A stretch of 54,593 bases of DNA from an alpha proteobacterium IMCC14465. Lineage in GTDB: Bacteria > Pseudomonadota > Alphaproteobacteria > RS24. Below the pieces are notes generated by a model. That model saw only the letters and a list, made by a program, of their open reading frames with translations. It made no database searches and was not told the DNA's origin. Numbering within the stretch: position 1 is the stretch's first letter; every line of letters begins with the position of its first letter. The translations under genes and the position numbers were made by a program. The stretch spans positions 1 to 54,593 of the forward strand of contig ALYF01000008.1 in the NCBI GenBank assembly GCA_000293845.2, written 5' to 3'. Shown piece after piece: positions 7,539 to 16,365 of this stretch.

Positions 7539-9169
7539 CCCGAAAATCACCCATGCGCTTTTTCGGGCTCGTCATTGTTCTTGCCATGCTGGCACCCGTT
7601 CTGGGCATAGCATGGCTGACCCTATCCCCATCAGAAATACCCAATAATGCGAATGACGGCTTGATGTCGTTTTTGATGACAACTGTTTTGCCTTATCAAT
7701 TTGGGCAAACACTTGGTCTCATGCTGGGTGTTACGGGCCTGACCCTATTAGCTGGTGTACCGGCTGCATGGTTTGTCACCTTTATCGACTTTCCGGGACG
7801 CAAGCAATTACAATGGTTACTCTTATTGCCCCTCGCCATGCCGACCTATATCGCGGCCTATGTGTTTGCCGAATTTCTCGATAAGGCCGGGCCTTTTTAT
7901 CAGTTCTGGATTTCCATTTTTGGCGCGACTGCATGGTACCCCTCGCTTAATAGTCTTGGGGGCGCCATTTTCACACTTTCTGCCGTGCTATATCCTTATG
8001 TTTATATGTCCGCGCGGACCGGCTTCATCAACCAGTCTGCCGAGTTAATGCAGGCAGGTCGCGTTTTGGGGGCCTCACAATGGATGAGTTTTCGCCAGAT
8101 TGCCCTCCCCCTTTCGCGACCCATGATTATTGTCGGCGTCGCACTCGCTCTCATGGAATGTCTGAACGATATCGGCGCTGTCGAGCATCTTGGTGTCAAA
8201 ACCCTCACTGTTGGGGTTTATGAAACATGGCTATCGCGGGGAAGTCTGGAAGGCGCGGCTAGAATTGCCATGCTCCTACTCGGCTTGATGGCGCTTTTAT
8301 TGTTGGTAGAGCGCTATCTTCGCGCCGGGGGCATTGAACAAAAATCCAAAAATGACCTGACCCCAATTTTGCACAAGCCCACCCCTTTGATGCAGGGGGC
8401 TATTCTGGCAATGACCAGCCTGCCATTTTTAATCGGCTTTGTGATACCCGTCCTCCTGCTTATCAGCTTTGCTCTGGGGCGTTTTGAAAACACCTATGGT
8501 CTGCTTGCCGCTGCCAGCAGAAGCATATTGCTCGCCAGCGCGACGGCTTTCATTGTCGTCACGATTGGGCTGTTTTTAGCTTTTCTGACACGTATCAATC
8601 CGCCGGGCTTGTTGAGCAAATCCATTCAAACTGCGTCATTGGGATACGCCATCCCCGGAACAGTTCTTGGGCTGGGGGTTTTGATTGTGTTGTCTCAGTT
8701 TGATAATGCAACATCCGGCTTTTTTAAAGGGGCAATCATACCAATATTGAGCGGCAGTGTGTTTGCGTTAATCTTCGCCTATTCACTGCGCTTTTTATCG
8801 ATTTCGTTTGGTACATTTGAGGCCGAGCTTTCGCGCGTCCCTCATACCATCGATATGGCGGCCAGTAGCCTTGGTGCAAAGACGTTCCAACTTCTCCGCT
8901 TTGTCCATATGCCAATGTTGCGCCCAGCTCTCATAACCGCCTCGGTGCTCGTCTTTGTGGACACAATGAAAGAGCTACCCGCGACACTTATTTTAAGGCC
9001 GTTTAATTTCGAGACATTGGCAACACAGGTTTATAATTACGCCTCTGTCGGACAGATTGAGGATGCGGCTATTCCTGCCTTAGTGATTGTTACAATCGGG
9101 ATACTTCCGGTTTACATAGCAACCAGAAAATTCCACCCAGAAAATTCCATAGGGCTTAGCTCAGCTTAA
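7535..9169 (+). CDS. Iron(III)-type ABC transporter permease, two fused permease domains
   Basis: The 544-residue inner-membrane protein has two binding-protein-dependent permease domains in one chain, as in FbpB/SfuB. Each half has many membrane segments and an EAA-like loop that docks the ATPase: AGRVLGASQWMSFRQIALP in the first and AASSLGAKTFQLLRFVHMP in the second. The family imports ferric iron in many cases, though thiamine or other substrates cannot be excluded. The binding protein and ATPase genes are not in the window, so this permease is a stand-alone gene here, which is a little odd. GTG is chosen as start for the 4-base overlap with the preceding gene; an ATG 18 bases later is an alternative. 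Confidence 0.85.
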   Translation: MTRKSPMRFFGLVIVLAMLAPVLGIAWLTLSPSEIPNNANDGLMSFLMTTVLPYQFGQTLGLMLGVTGLTLLAGVPAAWFVTFIDFPGRKQLQWLLLLPLAMPTYIAAYVFAEFLDKAGPFYQFWISIFGATAWYPSLNSLGGAIFTLSAVLYPYVYMSARTGFINQSAELMQAGRVLGASQWMSFRQIALPLSRPMIIVGVALALMECLNDIGAVEHLGVKTLTVGVYETWLSRGSLEGAARIAMLLLGLMALLLLVERYLRAGGIEQKSKNDLTPILHKPTPLMQGAILAMTSLPFLIGFVIPVLLLISFALGRFENTYGLLAAASRSILLASATAFIVVTIGLFLAFLTRINPPGLLSKSIQTASLGYAIPGTVLGLGVLIVLSQFDNATSGFFKGAIIPILSGSVFALIFAYSLRFLSISFGTFEAELSRVPHTIDMAASSLGAKTFQLLRFVHMPMLRPALITASVLVFVDTMKELPATLILRPFNFETLATQVYNYASVGQIEDAAIPALVIVTIGILPVYIATRKFHPENSIGLSSA

Positions 9170-9185
9170 GTCAGCTTAAGTCCGC

Positions 9186-10607
9186 CTAACTACCAACTAC
9201 CGCTTTGGACTCGAGAAACTCCTCAAGACCATACACGCCCCATTCACGCCCATTACCGGACTGCTTATACCCACCAAACGGGGCAGCAATATCCGAGCTC
9301 GCACCATTCACACTCACATTACCGACACGCAATTGCGCGGCAATTTCATAAGCATGCGCGCTATCGCCAGACTGGATATAAGCCGCAAGACCGTAAATCG
9401 TGTCATTGGCAATCTCGACGGCTTCTTCTTCAGTTTCATAGGGAAGAATAGAAAGCACAGGACCAAAAATTTCCTCACGCGCTATCCGCATTTCATTCGT
9501 GACGTTACCAAAAACAGTCGGTTGAATGTAATACCCCTTATCTACGCCCTCAGGCATATCCGGGCCACCACAAACCAGCTCAGCGCCTTCATCAATTCCT
9601 GCCTGTATCAGTCCCCGTATTTTATCAAACTGAACTTTATTAGAAACCGGCCCAATAGTTGTGCCTTCAGCATCCGGAGCGCCAGCAACAACTTTTTCCG
9701 CCGTTGCTTTAGCAATTTCCAGCGCCTCTGCATGTTTTGAAGCCGGAACCAGCATGCGGGTCGGCGCATTACAGGACTGACCCGTATTGGTGAAGCATGT
9801 CATAACGCCCTGCCTGACAGCGCGTTCTAAATCCGCATCATCAAGAATGATATTGGCAGACTTACCCCCCAGCTCTTGAGATACACGCTTAACGGTATCT
9901 GCAGCAGCTTTCGCAATAAGTACACCAGCGCGAGTTGAGCCGGTAAAGGACATCATATCAATGTCAGGATGAGACGATAAATGCGCCCCCGCAGTCGCGC
10001 CGTCGCCATTAAGCATGTTAAATACACCGCCAGGCACACCGGCCTCATCCATAATTTCTGCAAAAATAATCGCGCTGAGTGGCGACACTTCTGACGGTTT
10101 CAAAACCATCGTACAACCTGCCGCGAGTGCAGGCGCGACTTTACAAGCCACTTGATTAAGCGGCCAGTTCCACGGCGTGATGAGACCGCAGACACCTACT
10201 GGCTCACGAATAATTCTTGCGCCACCAAGTTCTCCCCCAAAGTCAAAACCTTCCAGCACTTTTTTAATTTGAATAAAATGACCGAGGCCGGCAGGCACTT
10301 GAGCTTTTGCTGCCAACATACGCGGCGCGCCCATTTCCATCATCACAGCCGCAATCAGGTCATCCATACGAGATGAATAAACCTCAATGATTTTATCAAT
10401 CAATGTTAACCGCTCTTCACGACTGGTCTTTGAATAAGCAGGAAAAGCATTTTTGGCTGCGGCAACGGCTTTATCTACATCCTCAACACTGGCGAGGGTT
10501 ATCTGTCCGCAGGCTGTCTCAGTAGCCGGATTAATAACATCATGAGACACGCCCTGATGTGAGTCGACCCATTCACCATTAATATAAAATTGTTTGTTAT
10601 GATCCAT
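9186..10607 (-). CDS. NAD(P)-dependent aldehyde dehydrogenase
   Basis: The 473-residue enzyme oxidises an aldehyde to the acid; the substrate cannot be told. Motifs present are TPWNWPLNQ, FTGSTRAGVLIAKAAA for cofactor binding, ELGGKSA with the general-base Glu, NTGQSCNAPTRML with the catalytic Cys, and EEIFGPVLSI. The ATG at 10607 is preceded by GGAGGG at four bases, clearly better than any further upstream start. It converges with the permease gene, separated by a short duplicated 10-mer (TCAGCTTAAG twice) just past the permease stop. Confidence 0.93.
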   Translation of the reverse strand: MDHNKQFYINGEWVDSHQGVSHDVINPATETACGQITLASVEDVDKAVAAAKNAFPAYSKTSREERLTLIDKIIEVYSSRMDDLIAAVMMEMGAPRMLAAKAQVPAGLGHFIQIKKVLEGFDFGGELGGARIIREPVGVCGLITPWNWPLNQVACKVAPALAAGCTMVLKPSEVSPLSAIIFAEIMDEAGVPGGVFNMLNGDGATAGAHLSSHPDIDMMSFTGSTRAGVLIAKAAADTVKRVSQELGGKSANIILDDADLERAVRQGVMTCFTNTGQSCNAPTRMLVPASKHAEALEIAKATAEKVVAGAPDAEGTTIGPVSNKVQFDKIRGLIQAGIDEGAELVCGGPDMPEGVDKGYYIQPTVFGNVTNEMRIAREEIFGPVLSILPYETEEEAVEIANDTIYGLAAYIQSGDSAHAYEIAAQLRVGNVSVNGASSDIAAPFGGYKQSGNGREWGVYGLEEFLESKAVVGS

Positions 10608-10839
10608 ACGACCCTCCTGCAATATGATTAGGATACAATGTGACAACATAAGTCACATCGTGATTGAAAGCATAATTAACAAAATTTAAGCCCCTCTGAC
10701 AACTTATTGATAATAATCACACAACCATAGATAGAAATACCACTATTTTTGTTGTGAAATGACAACTGTTAACTAAAAAACCCATTTAAAATCATAAATT
10801 TAGTTAACCTGTTGCCTAGCTCTCAATACATTGAAATCA

Positions 10840-10964
10840 GCGTGGCTTTGTTGTGTGAAGTAGCAAGTGTCGTAGCGTACTGTGTTAGAGTTCAGTTAGG
10901 CCACGCAGACCGGTTTGATATCCCTCCATAGCCGGTCTGCCACGACTCCCTTTTGGAGTCGTGG
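10840..10964 (+). ncRNA. Candidate structured small RNA or 5' leader with anti-SD loop
   Basis: In a 409-base gap between genes, three stems occur in a row. GCGTGGC (10840-10846) pairs with GCCACGC (10900-10906). GCAGACCGG (10905-10913) pairs with CCGGTCTGC (10932-10940). CCACGACTCC (10940-10949) pairs perfectly with GGAGTCGTGG (10955-10964). Stems 1 and 2 share two bases, so they may compete. The loop of stem 2 contains CCCTCC, complementary to a Shine-Dalgarno sequence, as in several known alphaproteobacterial sRNAs. A U-rich tail is weak. It could instead be the leader of the DUF2256 gene. The rest of the gap (10608-10839) shows nothing I recognise. Confidence 0.35.
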
Positions 10965-11016
10965 CTGAAATTTCTTTCATATTTGACATCTCTGATTTTC
11001 AAGCCACATATATTTT

Positions 11017-11154
11017 ATGAAGATGCGGAAAAAATCTGACCTTCCGGAAAAAACATGCGTTGTTTGCGGACTGCCCTTTGTCTGGCGTAAAAAATGGCTA
11101 AAGGACTGGGAGCAAGTAAAATATTGTTCCGTCAGATGTCGTAACGGCAAATAA
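11017..11154 (+). CDS. DUF2256 zinc-ribbon-like small protein
   Basis: A 45-residue protein with [20 protein letters not shown] followed by [15 protein letters not shown]. The CxxC and CxxxC pairs suggest a small zinc-binding fold. This matches DUF2256, a family I have often seen near cryptochrome/photolyase genes; its role is unknown. Two in-frame ATGs occur at 11017 and 11023; the first is used. It ends 17 bases before the next gene, with AGGAG between them, so the two probably share a transcript. A photolyase with TIGR03643 is elsewhere in this window, at 37.9-40.8 kb. Confidence 0.8.
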   Translation: MKMRKKSDLPEKTCVVCGLPFVWRKKWLKDWEQVKYCSVRCRNGK

Positions 11155-11171
11155 CTTTTCAGGAGATAATC

Positions 11172-11498
11172 ATGGCACGCCCCTTACCCTTTACCGCTAT
11201 TACAGATACCGGCGACAAATTTGACGTCGACTTTCCTCTGCATGAGGCAACAGAAGCGCCAATGCGGGTGCATCAATTGCTTGAGGATATTCTTACTGTC
11301 GTTAGCCGTGAGGCGCGACGTGATGGCATGGCAAATGGCGATGTCTTGCAGGCCTGTGCAATGGCGTTAGCGATTAGGGCACGCGTGATTGTTGCCGACC
11401 CGGAAGTAACGACCAATCTGGCAAAAGAACTGACACTCGCAGCTTTAGAGGCTGTCCAAGAAGCAGATGTCAGTGCGCCTCCCTCAGGCTTGGCATAA
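11172..11498 (+). CDS. Conserved hypothetical protein, 108 residues
   Basis: I cannot assign a function. The protein begins MARPLPFTAITDTGDKFDVD, followed by a mostly helical region (MRVHQLLEDILTVVSREA, then DVLQACAMALAIRARV) and a short alanine/proline tail. No signal peptide or metal motif is seen. AGGAG precedes the ATG at good spacing. It lies just behind the DUF2256 gene on the same strand and is convergent with the SDR gene. Confidence 0.65.
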   Translation: MARPLPFTAITDTGDKFDVDFPLHEATEAPMRVHQLLEDILTVVSREARRDGMANGDVLQACAMALAIRARVIVADPEVTTNLAKELTLAALEAVQEADVSAPPSGLA

Positions 11499-11532
11499 AC
11501 TTGAAACTTAATTTTCTGAGCAAGACCTGATT

Positions 11533-12306
11533 TTAGGCGGGAATTTCCTGACCGTCCCATGCAAAAACTGACCCGCTTTGCGCGACCGTCAGATTATCCA
11601 TCACATCTAAAAGATAATCGGCGGATTGCGTTGGGGTAAAAAGTTTTTCAGGCGATACATTACCTTTAAAGGGTTCTGAAAGATTTGTCGCTACTGTTCC
11701 AGGATGCAGGCCAATAATGACCGCCTGCTTATACTTCATCCGCGCTTCCAGCGAAGCCGTCTTGATAAGCATATTATGCGCCGCCTTGGAGGCACGATAG
11801 GCATACCACCCCCCAATTTGATTATCTGATATAGACCCGACACGCGCCGAAAGAGAACCAAAGACCGCCCTCTCATGACGCGGCATTAGGGGCAGGAAAT
11901 GCTTAATCAAAAGTGCTGGACCGAAACTATTAATCGCAAAGACCTGTTGAAACGCCTCAACCGATAAATGCCGCATGCTTCTTTCAGGCTGCAGACCCGT
12001 TGCTTCTTCATGTAAAATACCACTGGTATTCACGAAAAGTTGGAGCGGCGCATCGTCATGCAAATGCGCACCAAGTTCCGATGCGGCTTGGGCTATCGAG
12101 GCCTCGTCGCAAATATCTGCTTGCAGCATATGTATATCTGTCGTGTCCGCTGCGGGGCAAGTTTCCTTCATTTTGGCAAGATCTCTACCAAGTAAAGTCA
12201 AGCGCGCACAATTCGGCATTTCTGCCAGTCGCATGGCCATAGCCGCACCGATACCGCCACTGGCACCAAACACAACAGCATGAAAATTGGGTAAAAAACT
12301 TTTCAT
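11533..12306 (-). CDS. SDR-family oxidoreductase
   Basis: The 257-residue protein is a short-chain dehydrogenase: VFGASGGIGAAMA is the nucleotide-binding glycine motif, VNTSGIL replaces the usual NNAG, and YAYRASKAAHNML holds the catalytic YxxxK. LHPGTVATNLSEPF follows, as in the C-factor/CsgA-like subgroup. Substrate is unknown. It is transcribed divergently from the monooxygenase gene, with a palindrome between the two, suggesting common control. The ATG has a weak ribosome site. Confidence 0.87.
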   Translation of the reverse strand: MKSFLPNFHAVVFGASGGIGAAMAMRLAEMPNCARLTLLGRDLAKMKETCPAADTTDIHMLQADICDEASIAQAASELGAHLHDDAPLQLFVNTSGILHEEATGLQPERSMRHLSVEAFQQVFAINSFGPALLIKHFLPLMPRHERAVFGSLSARVGSISDNQIGGWYAYRASKAAHNMLIKTASLEARMKYKQAVIIGLHPGTVATNLSEPFKGNVSPEKLFTPTQSADYLLDVMDNLTVAQSGSVFAWDGQEIPA

Positions 12307-12333
12307 TAGTATTACAGTCTTTAATTGAATATC

Positions 12334-12351
12334 ACCTAGGTAATACTAGGT
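12334..12351. promoter_or_regulatory. Palindromic operator candidate between SDR and monooxygenase genes
   Basis: ACCTAG (12334-12339), six bases, CTAGGT (12346-12351) form a perfect 18-bp inverted repeat in the 81-bp divergent intergenic region. The size and spacing are typical of a dimeric repressor site, for example of the TetR type. No regulator gene is adjacent, so the binder is unknown. Confidence 0.45.
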
Positions 12352-12387
12352 CATTTAAACTTAAATCAAAGCAGATGGAGCGATATT

Positions 12388-13854
12388 GTGACAACCGACA
12401 ACCCACGCATTGCTATTTTAGGTGCCGGCGTATCGGGCATTTGCATGGGTATCAAGCTCAAAGAAGCCGGTTTTACCAATCTGGTTATCTATGAAAAAGC
12501 TGACCGTGTGGGCGGCACTTGGCGCGAAAATACTTATCCGGGCGTCTCCTGTGATGTGCCGACACATTTATATTCATTTTCCTTTGCCCAAAAATCCGAC
12601 TGGCCAAAATTATATTCGGGTGGCGCGGATATTCAGAATTATCTGGAGGATGTATCAGAAAAATCAGGGATCATCTCCTACTGCCAATTCCATACCGAAA
12701 TTATCGGCGCAAGCCATGAAAAGGGTGGATGGATTGTCAGCCTCAAAGATGCATCGGGCAAAAACTCTGAAGAACATTTTGACTTTGTTATTTCAGGGCT
12801 CGGCGGCTTACACAGCCCTGCCTATCCTGATGTCCCTGGCCTCGAAGATTTTAAAGGCGCATCTTTCCATACCGCCAAATGGGATCATAATGTTGACCTC
12901 AATGGGAAAAATGTCGCCATAATCGGCAATGCCGCCAGCGCCGTTCAGGCCGTCCCTGAGATTGACGATAAAGTTGCTTCACTTACCGTATTTCAGCGCA
13001 CCCCAAACTGGATGATGGACAGACAAAACAAAGAATATTCAGACTTCACTTTGAAACTGATGCGTCTCCTGCCCATTATCTCAGTTTTAAACAGATTAAG
13101 AATTTTTCTGTGGTCAGACCTCTTAATGCACGCGGCTTTTCGGGAAAACAGCGTCATGCAAAAACTCGCCCGTATGCGTGCCAAGGCCTATTTGCAGGAA
13201 CAGGTTAAAGACCCAGAACTCTTAAAGAAACTTACGCCTGATTACGCCCTCGGCTGTAAACGGGTGCTATTAGTGGACAGCTATTTGCAATCTTTACAAA
13301 AAGACCATGTCAGTCTCATTGACCGCGCCGTTAAAGCCGTCACGAAGGACGGTATTATTGATGCCGATAATCATAGCCATAATTTTGATGTGATTATTTA
13401 TGCCACGGGTTTTAACCCGTTTAACATTCTCACTAACATGGATGTAAAAGGGCCGGGCGGGATGACACTGTCGGAGTGCTGGCAAGACAATATCCAATCA
13501 CACAAAACAGTCGCAGTGTCTGGCTTTCCAAACTTCTTTATGCTGCTCGGGCCCAACAGCGCCCTAGGACATAATTCGGTCATTTTAATGATTGAGACGC
13601 AAGTCAATTACATTGTTAAATGCCTCAATAAGATGCGCAAAAATGGCTGGACATCGCTGAACCCAAAAGCTGACAGTCAGGACAAATTTAATCGTTTCAT
13701 TCAAGAACGATTGGTTGGCTCTGTCTGGCAAGGGGGCTGTTCTAGCTGGTATAAGGATAGCGAGGGTCAGAACTTCACCATCTGGCCGCTCTCGGTCATG
13801 CGATATATGTTGAGCATGCGCAAGCCTGATTTTTCAGAATACGACGTTAAATAA
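12388..13854 (+). CDS. Flavin-dependent (Baeyer-Villiger-type) monooxygenase
   Basis: The 488-residue flavoprotein has an N-terminal FAD site (ILGAGVSGICMGIKLKEAG), VGGTWRENTYPGVSCDVP, the Baeyer-Villiger fingerprint FKGASFHTAKWDH near residue 155, a second dinucleotide site at IGNAASAVQ, and ATGFNPF near the C-terminus. The family inserts oxygen next to ketones or oxidises soft heteroatoms using NADPH. The start is GTG with GGAG eight bases before it. The divergent SDR could act on the matching alcohol or ketone, but that is inference. Confidence 0.9.
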   Translation: MTTDNPRIAILGAGVSGICMGIKLKEAGFTNLVIYEKADRVGGTWRENTYPGVSCDVPTHLYSFSFAQKSDWPKLYSGGADIQNYLEDVSEKSGIISYCQFHTEIIGASHEKGGWIVSLKDASGKNSEEHFDFVISGLGGLHSPAYPDVPGLEDFKGASFHTAKWDHNVDLNGKNVAIIGNAASAVQAVPEIDDKVASLTVFQRTPNWMMDRQNKEYSDFTLKLMRLLPIISVLNRLRIFLWSDLLMHAAFRENSVMQKLARMRAKAYLQEQVKDPELLKKLTPDYALGCKRVLLVDSYLQSLQKDHVSLIDRAVKAVTKDGIIDADNHSHNFDVIIYATGFNPFNILTNMDVKGPGGMTLSECWQDNIQSHKTVAVSGFPNFFMLLGPNSALGHNSVILMIETQVNYIVKCLNKMRKNGWTSLNPKADSQDKFNRFIQERLVGSVWQGGCSSWYKDSEGQNFTIWPLSVMRYMLSMRKPDFSEYDVK

Positions 13855-13858
13855 ATAT

Positions 13859-14524
13859 TCAGGAAACGTGACCCAGCGCCATATCCGAAACAAATGGGTT
13901 AGAGCGTCTTTCCTCACCAAATGTCGAGGTCGGGCCATGACCCGGCACAAAAGTGACGTCCTGCCCCAGAGGCCAAAGCTTTTGAGTGATGGAGTTAATA
14001 AGTTGTTGGTGATCCCCTTTTGGGAAATCCGTTCGACCGATTGAGCCTTGGAAAATCACATCCCCAACCATGGCAACATTGTCATCAGCTTGGTGGAAAA
14101 TCACATGGCCCGGCGTATGACCGGGGCAATGGATAACATCAAAAGTCGCACCGGCAACGTCGACCTTATCGCCATCATCAAGCCACTGATCCGGCACGAA
14201 TGTTTCGACTTTTTCGAAGCCGAACATCTCAGCAGCTTCAGGTAAGCCTTCAATCCAGAATAAATCATCCTTATGAGGCCCGATAACAGGTAGAGACATT
14301 TCTGTCGCCAGTTCAGATACGCCGCCAACATGATCGAGATGACCATGGGTGCATAATATCTTCTCCAGCTTGATATTATTCTCGTTCAAGAAATTACGGA
14401 TAAGACTTAAATCACCACCCGGGTCAACAATGCCGCCAAGATTAGTCTCCGGCGACCAGAAAACCGTGCAATTTTGCTGAAGCGGTGTTACCGGGATAAT
14501 TTGATAGCGAAGCATTTGGTTCAT
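13859..14524 (-). CDS. Metallo-beta-lactamase-fold hydrolase (glyoxalase II-like)
   Basis: The 221-residue protein shows the metal motif THGHLDHVGG, then HCPGHTPGHVIFH, GDVIFQGSIGRTDFP and VPGHGPTSTFGEE. All ligands of a two-metal glyoxalase II-like hydrolase are present. Likely substrates are thioesters or related compounds; the exact one is not shown. ATG at 14524 is taken as the start, and another in-frame ATG follows nine bases later. It converges with the monooxygenase gene at a gap of only four bases. Confidence 0.9.
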   Translation of the reverse strand: MNQMLRYQIIPVTPLQQNCTVFWSPETNLGGIVDPGGDLSLIRNFLNENNIKLEKILCTHGHLDHVGGVSELATEMSLPVIGPHKDDLFWIEGLPEAAEMFGFEKVETFVPDQWLDDGDKVDVAGATFDVIHCPGHTPGHVIFHQADDNVAMVGDVIFQGSIGRTDFPKGDHQQLINSITQKLWPLGQDVTFVPGHGPTSTFGEERRSNPFVSDMALGHVS

Positions 14525-14556
14525 CAATCGGAATTTTAACCGTAAAAGTTCTCTAA

Positions 14557-15087
14557 TTAATTAGGCAGCACTTTTTCAATAGCTTTGGTGAGTTTTTTAG
14601 ACTCTGGCCCGACCAAGGATGAGAAACCTTTAACCATCTCTCCCTCTGGGGTGATGAGATATTTATGGAAATTCCACATCGGGCCACCCGCAGCATCTTT
14701 CGCCCATTGGTAAAACGGATGCGCTTCCTCGCCTTTGACGACGACTTTAGATGTCATAGGGAAATTAATATTGAAATTAACGGTACAGAATTCCTTGATG
14801 TCTTCTTTGGAGCCCGGTTCCTGACCGCCAAAATCATTTGACGGTACACCGACAACAACAAGCCCCTTATCCTTGTAGCTTTCCCACAAGGACTGCAGCC
14901 CATCATATTGACCCGTAAAACCGCATTTGGACGCTGTATTCACCACCAAAAGTGCTTTGCCCTTATATTGACTAAAGGGCATGGGTTCGCCATCAATATT
15001 GTTGAATGAGAAATCGTGAGCCGAGCCTTCCGCTTTGACTTGATTGGAAAACAAAGCCAGAAAAAAACCTAAAATTACTGAGCGCAT
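14557..15087 (-). CDS. Secreted glutathione peroxidase-family protein
   Basis: The 176-residue protein has a signal peptide (MRSVILGFFLALFSNQVKAE) and the peroxidase core: NTASKCGFTGQY with the peroxidatic Cys, GVPSNDFGGQEPGS, and GGPMWNFHKYLI with the Trp-Asn pair. Such cysteine-type enzymes usually use thioredoxin, not glutathione. The signal peptide places it in the periplasm, which is less common than the cytosolic form. It starts one base after the stop of the renalase-like gene, so the two are surely co-transcribed. Confidence 0.9.
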   Translation of the reverse strand: MRSVILGFFLALFSNQVKAEGSAHDFSFNNIDGEPMPFSQYKGKALLVVNTASKCGFTGQYDGLQSLWESYKDKGLVVVGVPSNDFGGQEPGSKEDIKEFCTVNFNINFPMTSKVVVKGEEAHPFYQWAKDAAGGPMWNFHKYLITPEGEMVKGFSSLVGPESKKLTKAIEKVLPN

Positions 15088-15088
15088 A

Positions 15089-16111
15089 TCATGACCTACT
15101 TAATTTTGTTTCAATTTGCCTTGCTGCTTCAATCCCGCTGGTCAAAGCACCATGTGTATCAGGTAACATAATCCAATCTCCGGCAACAGCAAGGGCAGAT
15201 GTGGTGTCTATTTGCGCCTCTGGGGATAATCCCGCTGACGTTTCAAGGCGTGCATAACGCCATGAATGCGCTGCCAGATAGGCCGGATTATTCAGCATCT
15301 CAGACGTGAAACCATGCGGTGAAAGCGCTTTTTGCATGTCTTCCAGGATAATCTGCGCCACCTCTTCTTTGGGTCTATCGAGGTTTTCAAAACTCCATTC
15401 AGGCGAACAAAAAGCGACAAAAGCCGATTTATCCGGTCTTTCTGGTTTTTTCGCCTGATTAACGATTTTGGCAATTTTAGGTGTCGGATTATGGATAAGT
15501 GCAGGGGCATCGCGCAAAAAATCATATCCGACAAGAACAGAGAATTGTGGTGTGTAAGTCACTTTTCTTGCGGCTTTCAGCAAATCAGCGCCAATAGGTT
15601 GCAGCCCTTCAATTAAATCTGCTGTTTGCGGTCCCGGTGCGGTCAGGAGAACAGCATCATACGGTCCATAAGAGGCATCCCCCGACTCGGCGATAAACAT
15701 ATCATCGTCAAAGCTGAGTTTTTTGATTTGGACATTCTGTTGAATATCCAGCCCACGACCCAATGCTTCAGGAAAACTTCGCATGGCGGGCAGGCTAACA
15801 AGCGCAGCTTCCCCCTCATCTTTTTCAGGCACGTCCTCCGGCCAGTTTTTTAGAAAAGACTCGGTGCGCATATCCTTAAGGGCTTCCGGAATTTGCGATG
15901 GATAAAAATAAGGTGTGCCATGGTCAAAACTGAACGCATCAATGCGGCGCGTAGCAAAGCGCCCCCCGCATCGGAAACCTTTATCAAGAATGGTGACCTG
16001 ATAACCGGACGCGCTCAAAACCCGACCAGCAGACATGCCGGACAGTCCCGAACCGATAATCAAAATTTTTTCTTTTTTTGCCACGCCTGTTCTTCCCTCG
16101 ATTCGTTTCAT
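15089..16111 (-). CDS. Renalase-like FAD-dependent oxidoreductase
   Basis: About 340 residues with an N-terminal FAD site (ILIIGSGLSGMSAGRVL), DKGFRCGGRFATRR, FDHGTPYF and a C-terminal GDWIMLPDTHGALTSG, the pattern of bacterial renalase-like amine oxidase folds. The bacterial enzymes are thought to oxidise aberrant NAD(P)H isomers; the role here is inferred. ATG at 16111 or GTG at 16084 may be the true start; the second has GAGGGA at a plausible distance and removes a nine-residue tail. Glutathione peroxidase follows directly, suggesting redox housekeeping. Confidence 0.82.
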   Translation of the reverse strand: MKRIEGRTGVAKKEKILIIGSGLSGMSAGRVLSASGYQVTILDKGFRCGGRFATRRIDAFSFDHGTPYFYPSQIPEALKDMRTESFLKNWPEDVPEKDEGEAALVSLPAMRSFPEALGRGLDIQQNVQIKKLSFDDDMFIAESGDASYGPYDAVLLTAPGPQTADLIEGLQPIGADLLKAARKVTYTPQFSVLVGYDFLRDAPALIHNPTPKIAKIVNQAKKPERPDKSAFVAFCSPEWSFENLDRPKEEVAQIILEDMQKALSPHGFTSEMLNNPAYLAAHSWRYARLETSAGLSPEAQIDTTSALAVAGDWIMLPDTHGALTSGIEAARQIETKLSRS

Positions 16112-16157
16112 ACTGTAAAATATGATTCGTTATCAACAACTGAAAGGAGGTGGTCCA

Positions 16158-16247
16158 TTGTCTAGTGTAGGATATTTTTCAGGGTATAAAATCCCATCTG
16201 TCACAAAAGCCATGGAGCAGCCTTCATGGCGGCATTTTGTGAAATAA
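16158..16247 (+). CDS. Candidate small protein, TTG start, 29 codons
   Basis: AAAGGAGG (16144-16151), an excellent ribosome site, precedes a TTG at six bases. The ORF reads MSSVGYFSGYKIPS, then VTKAMEQPSWRHFVK and TAA. The unit is followed by a strong intrinsic terminator 32 bases later and is oriented away from the renalase-like gene. I know no family for it. GCCATG/CATGGC (16209-16214 and 16224-16229) could form a hairpin inside the frame, so the unit might act as an RNA as well or instead. Confidence 0.45.
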   Translation: MSSVGYFSGYKIPSVTKAMEQPSWRHFVK

Positions 16248-16278
16248 TAAGAGGGATTTAATCTTGAATTCCATCACG

Positions 16279-16307
16279 GGGGGTTGCTTTTAGCAGCCCC
16301 CTTTTTT
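16279..16307 (+). terminator. Strong Rho-independent terminator
   Basis: GGGGGTTGC pairs with GCAGCCCCC (one G-T pair) around TTTTA, followed by six T residues. It ends the short unit holding the 29-codon ORF and separates it from the sugar kinase gene. Confidence 0.85.
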
Positions 16308-16365
16308 ATTTGTCCTCTTTCTATTTTCTGCTGTGTTCTTGGGGCTGTTTCTTTATGATGCAGCC

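Noticed and set aside
9160-9185. Tandem 10-mer TCAGCTTAAG as a regulatory or att repeat
   Set aside because: It is only two copies overlapping the permease stop and has no partner elsewhere; a simple small duplication is enough.
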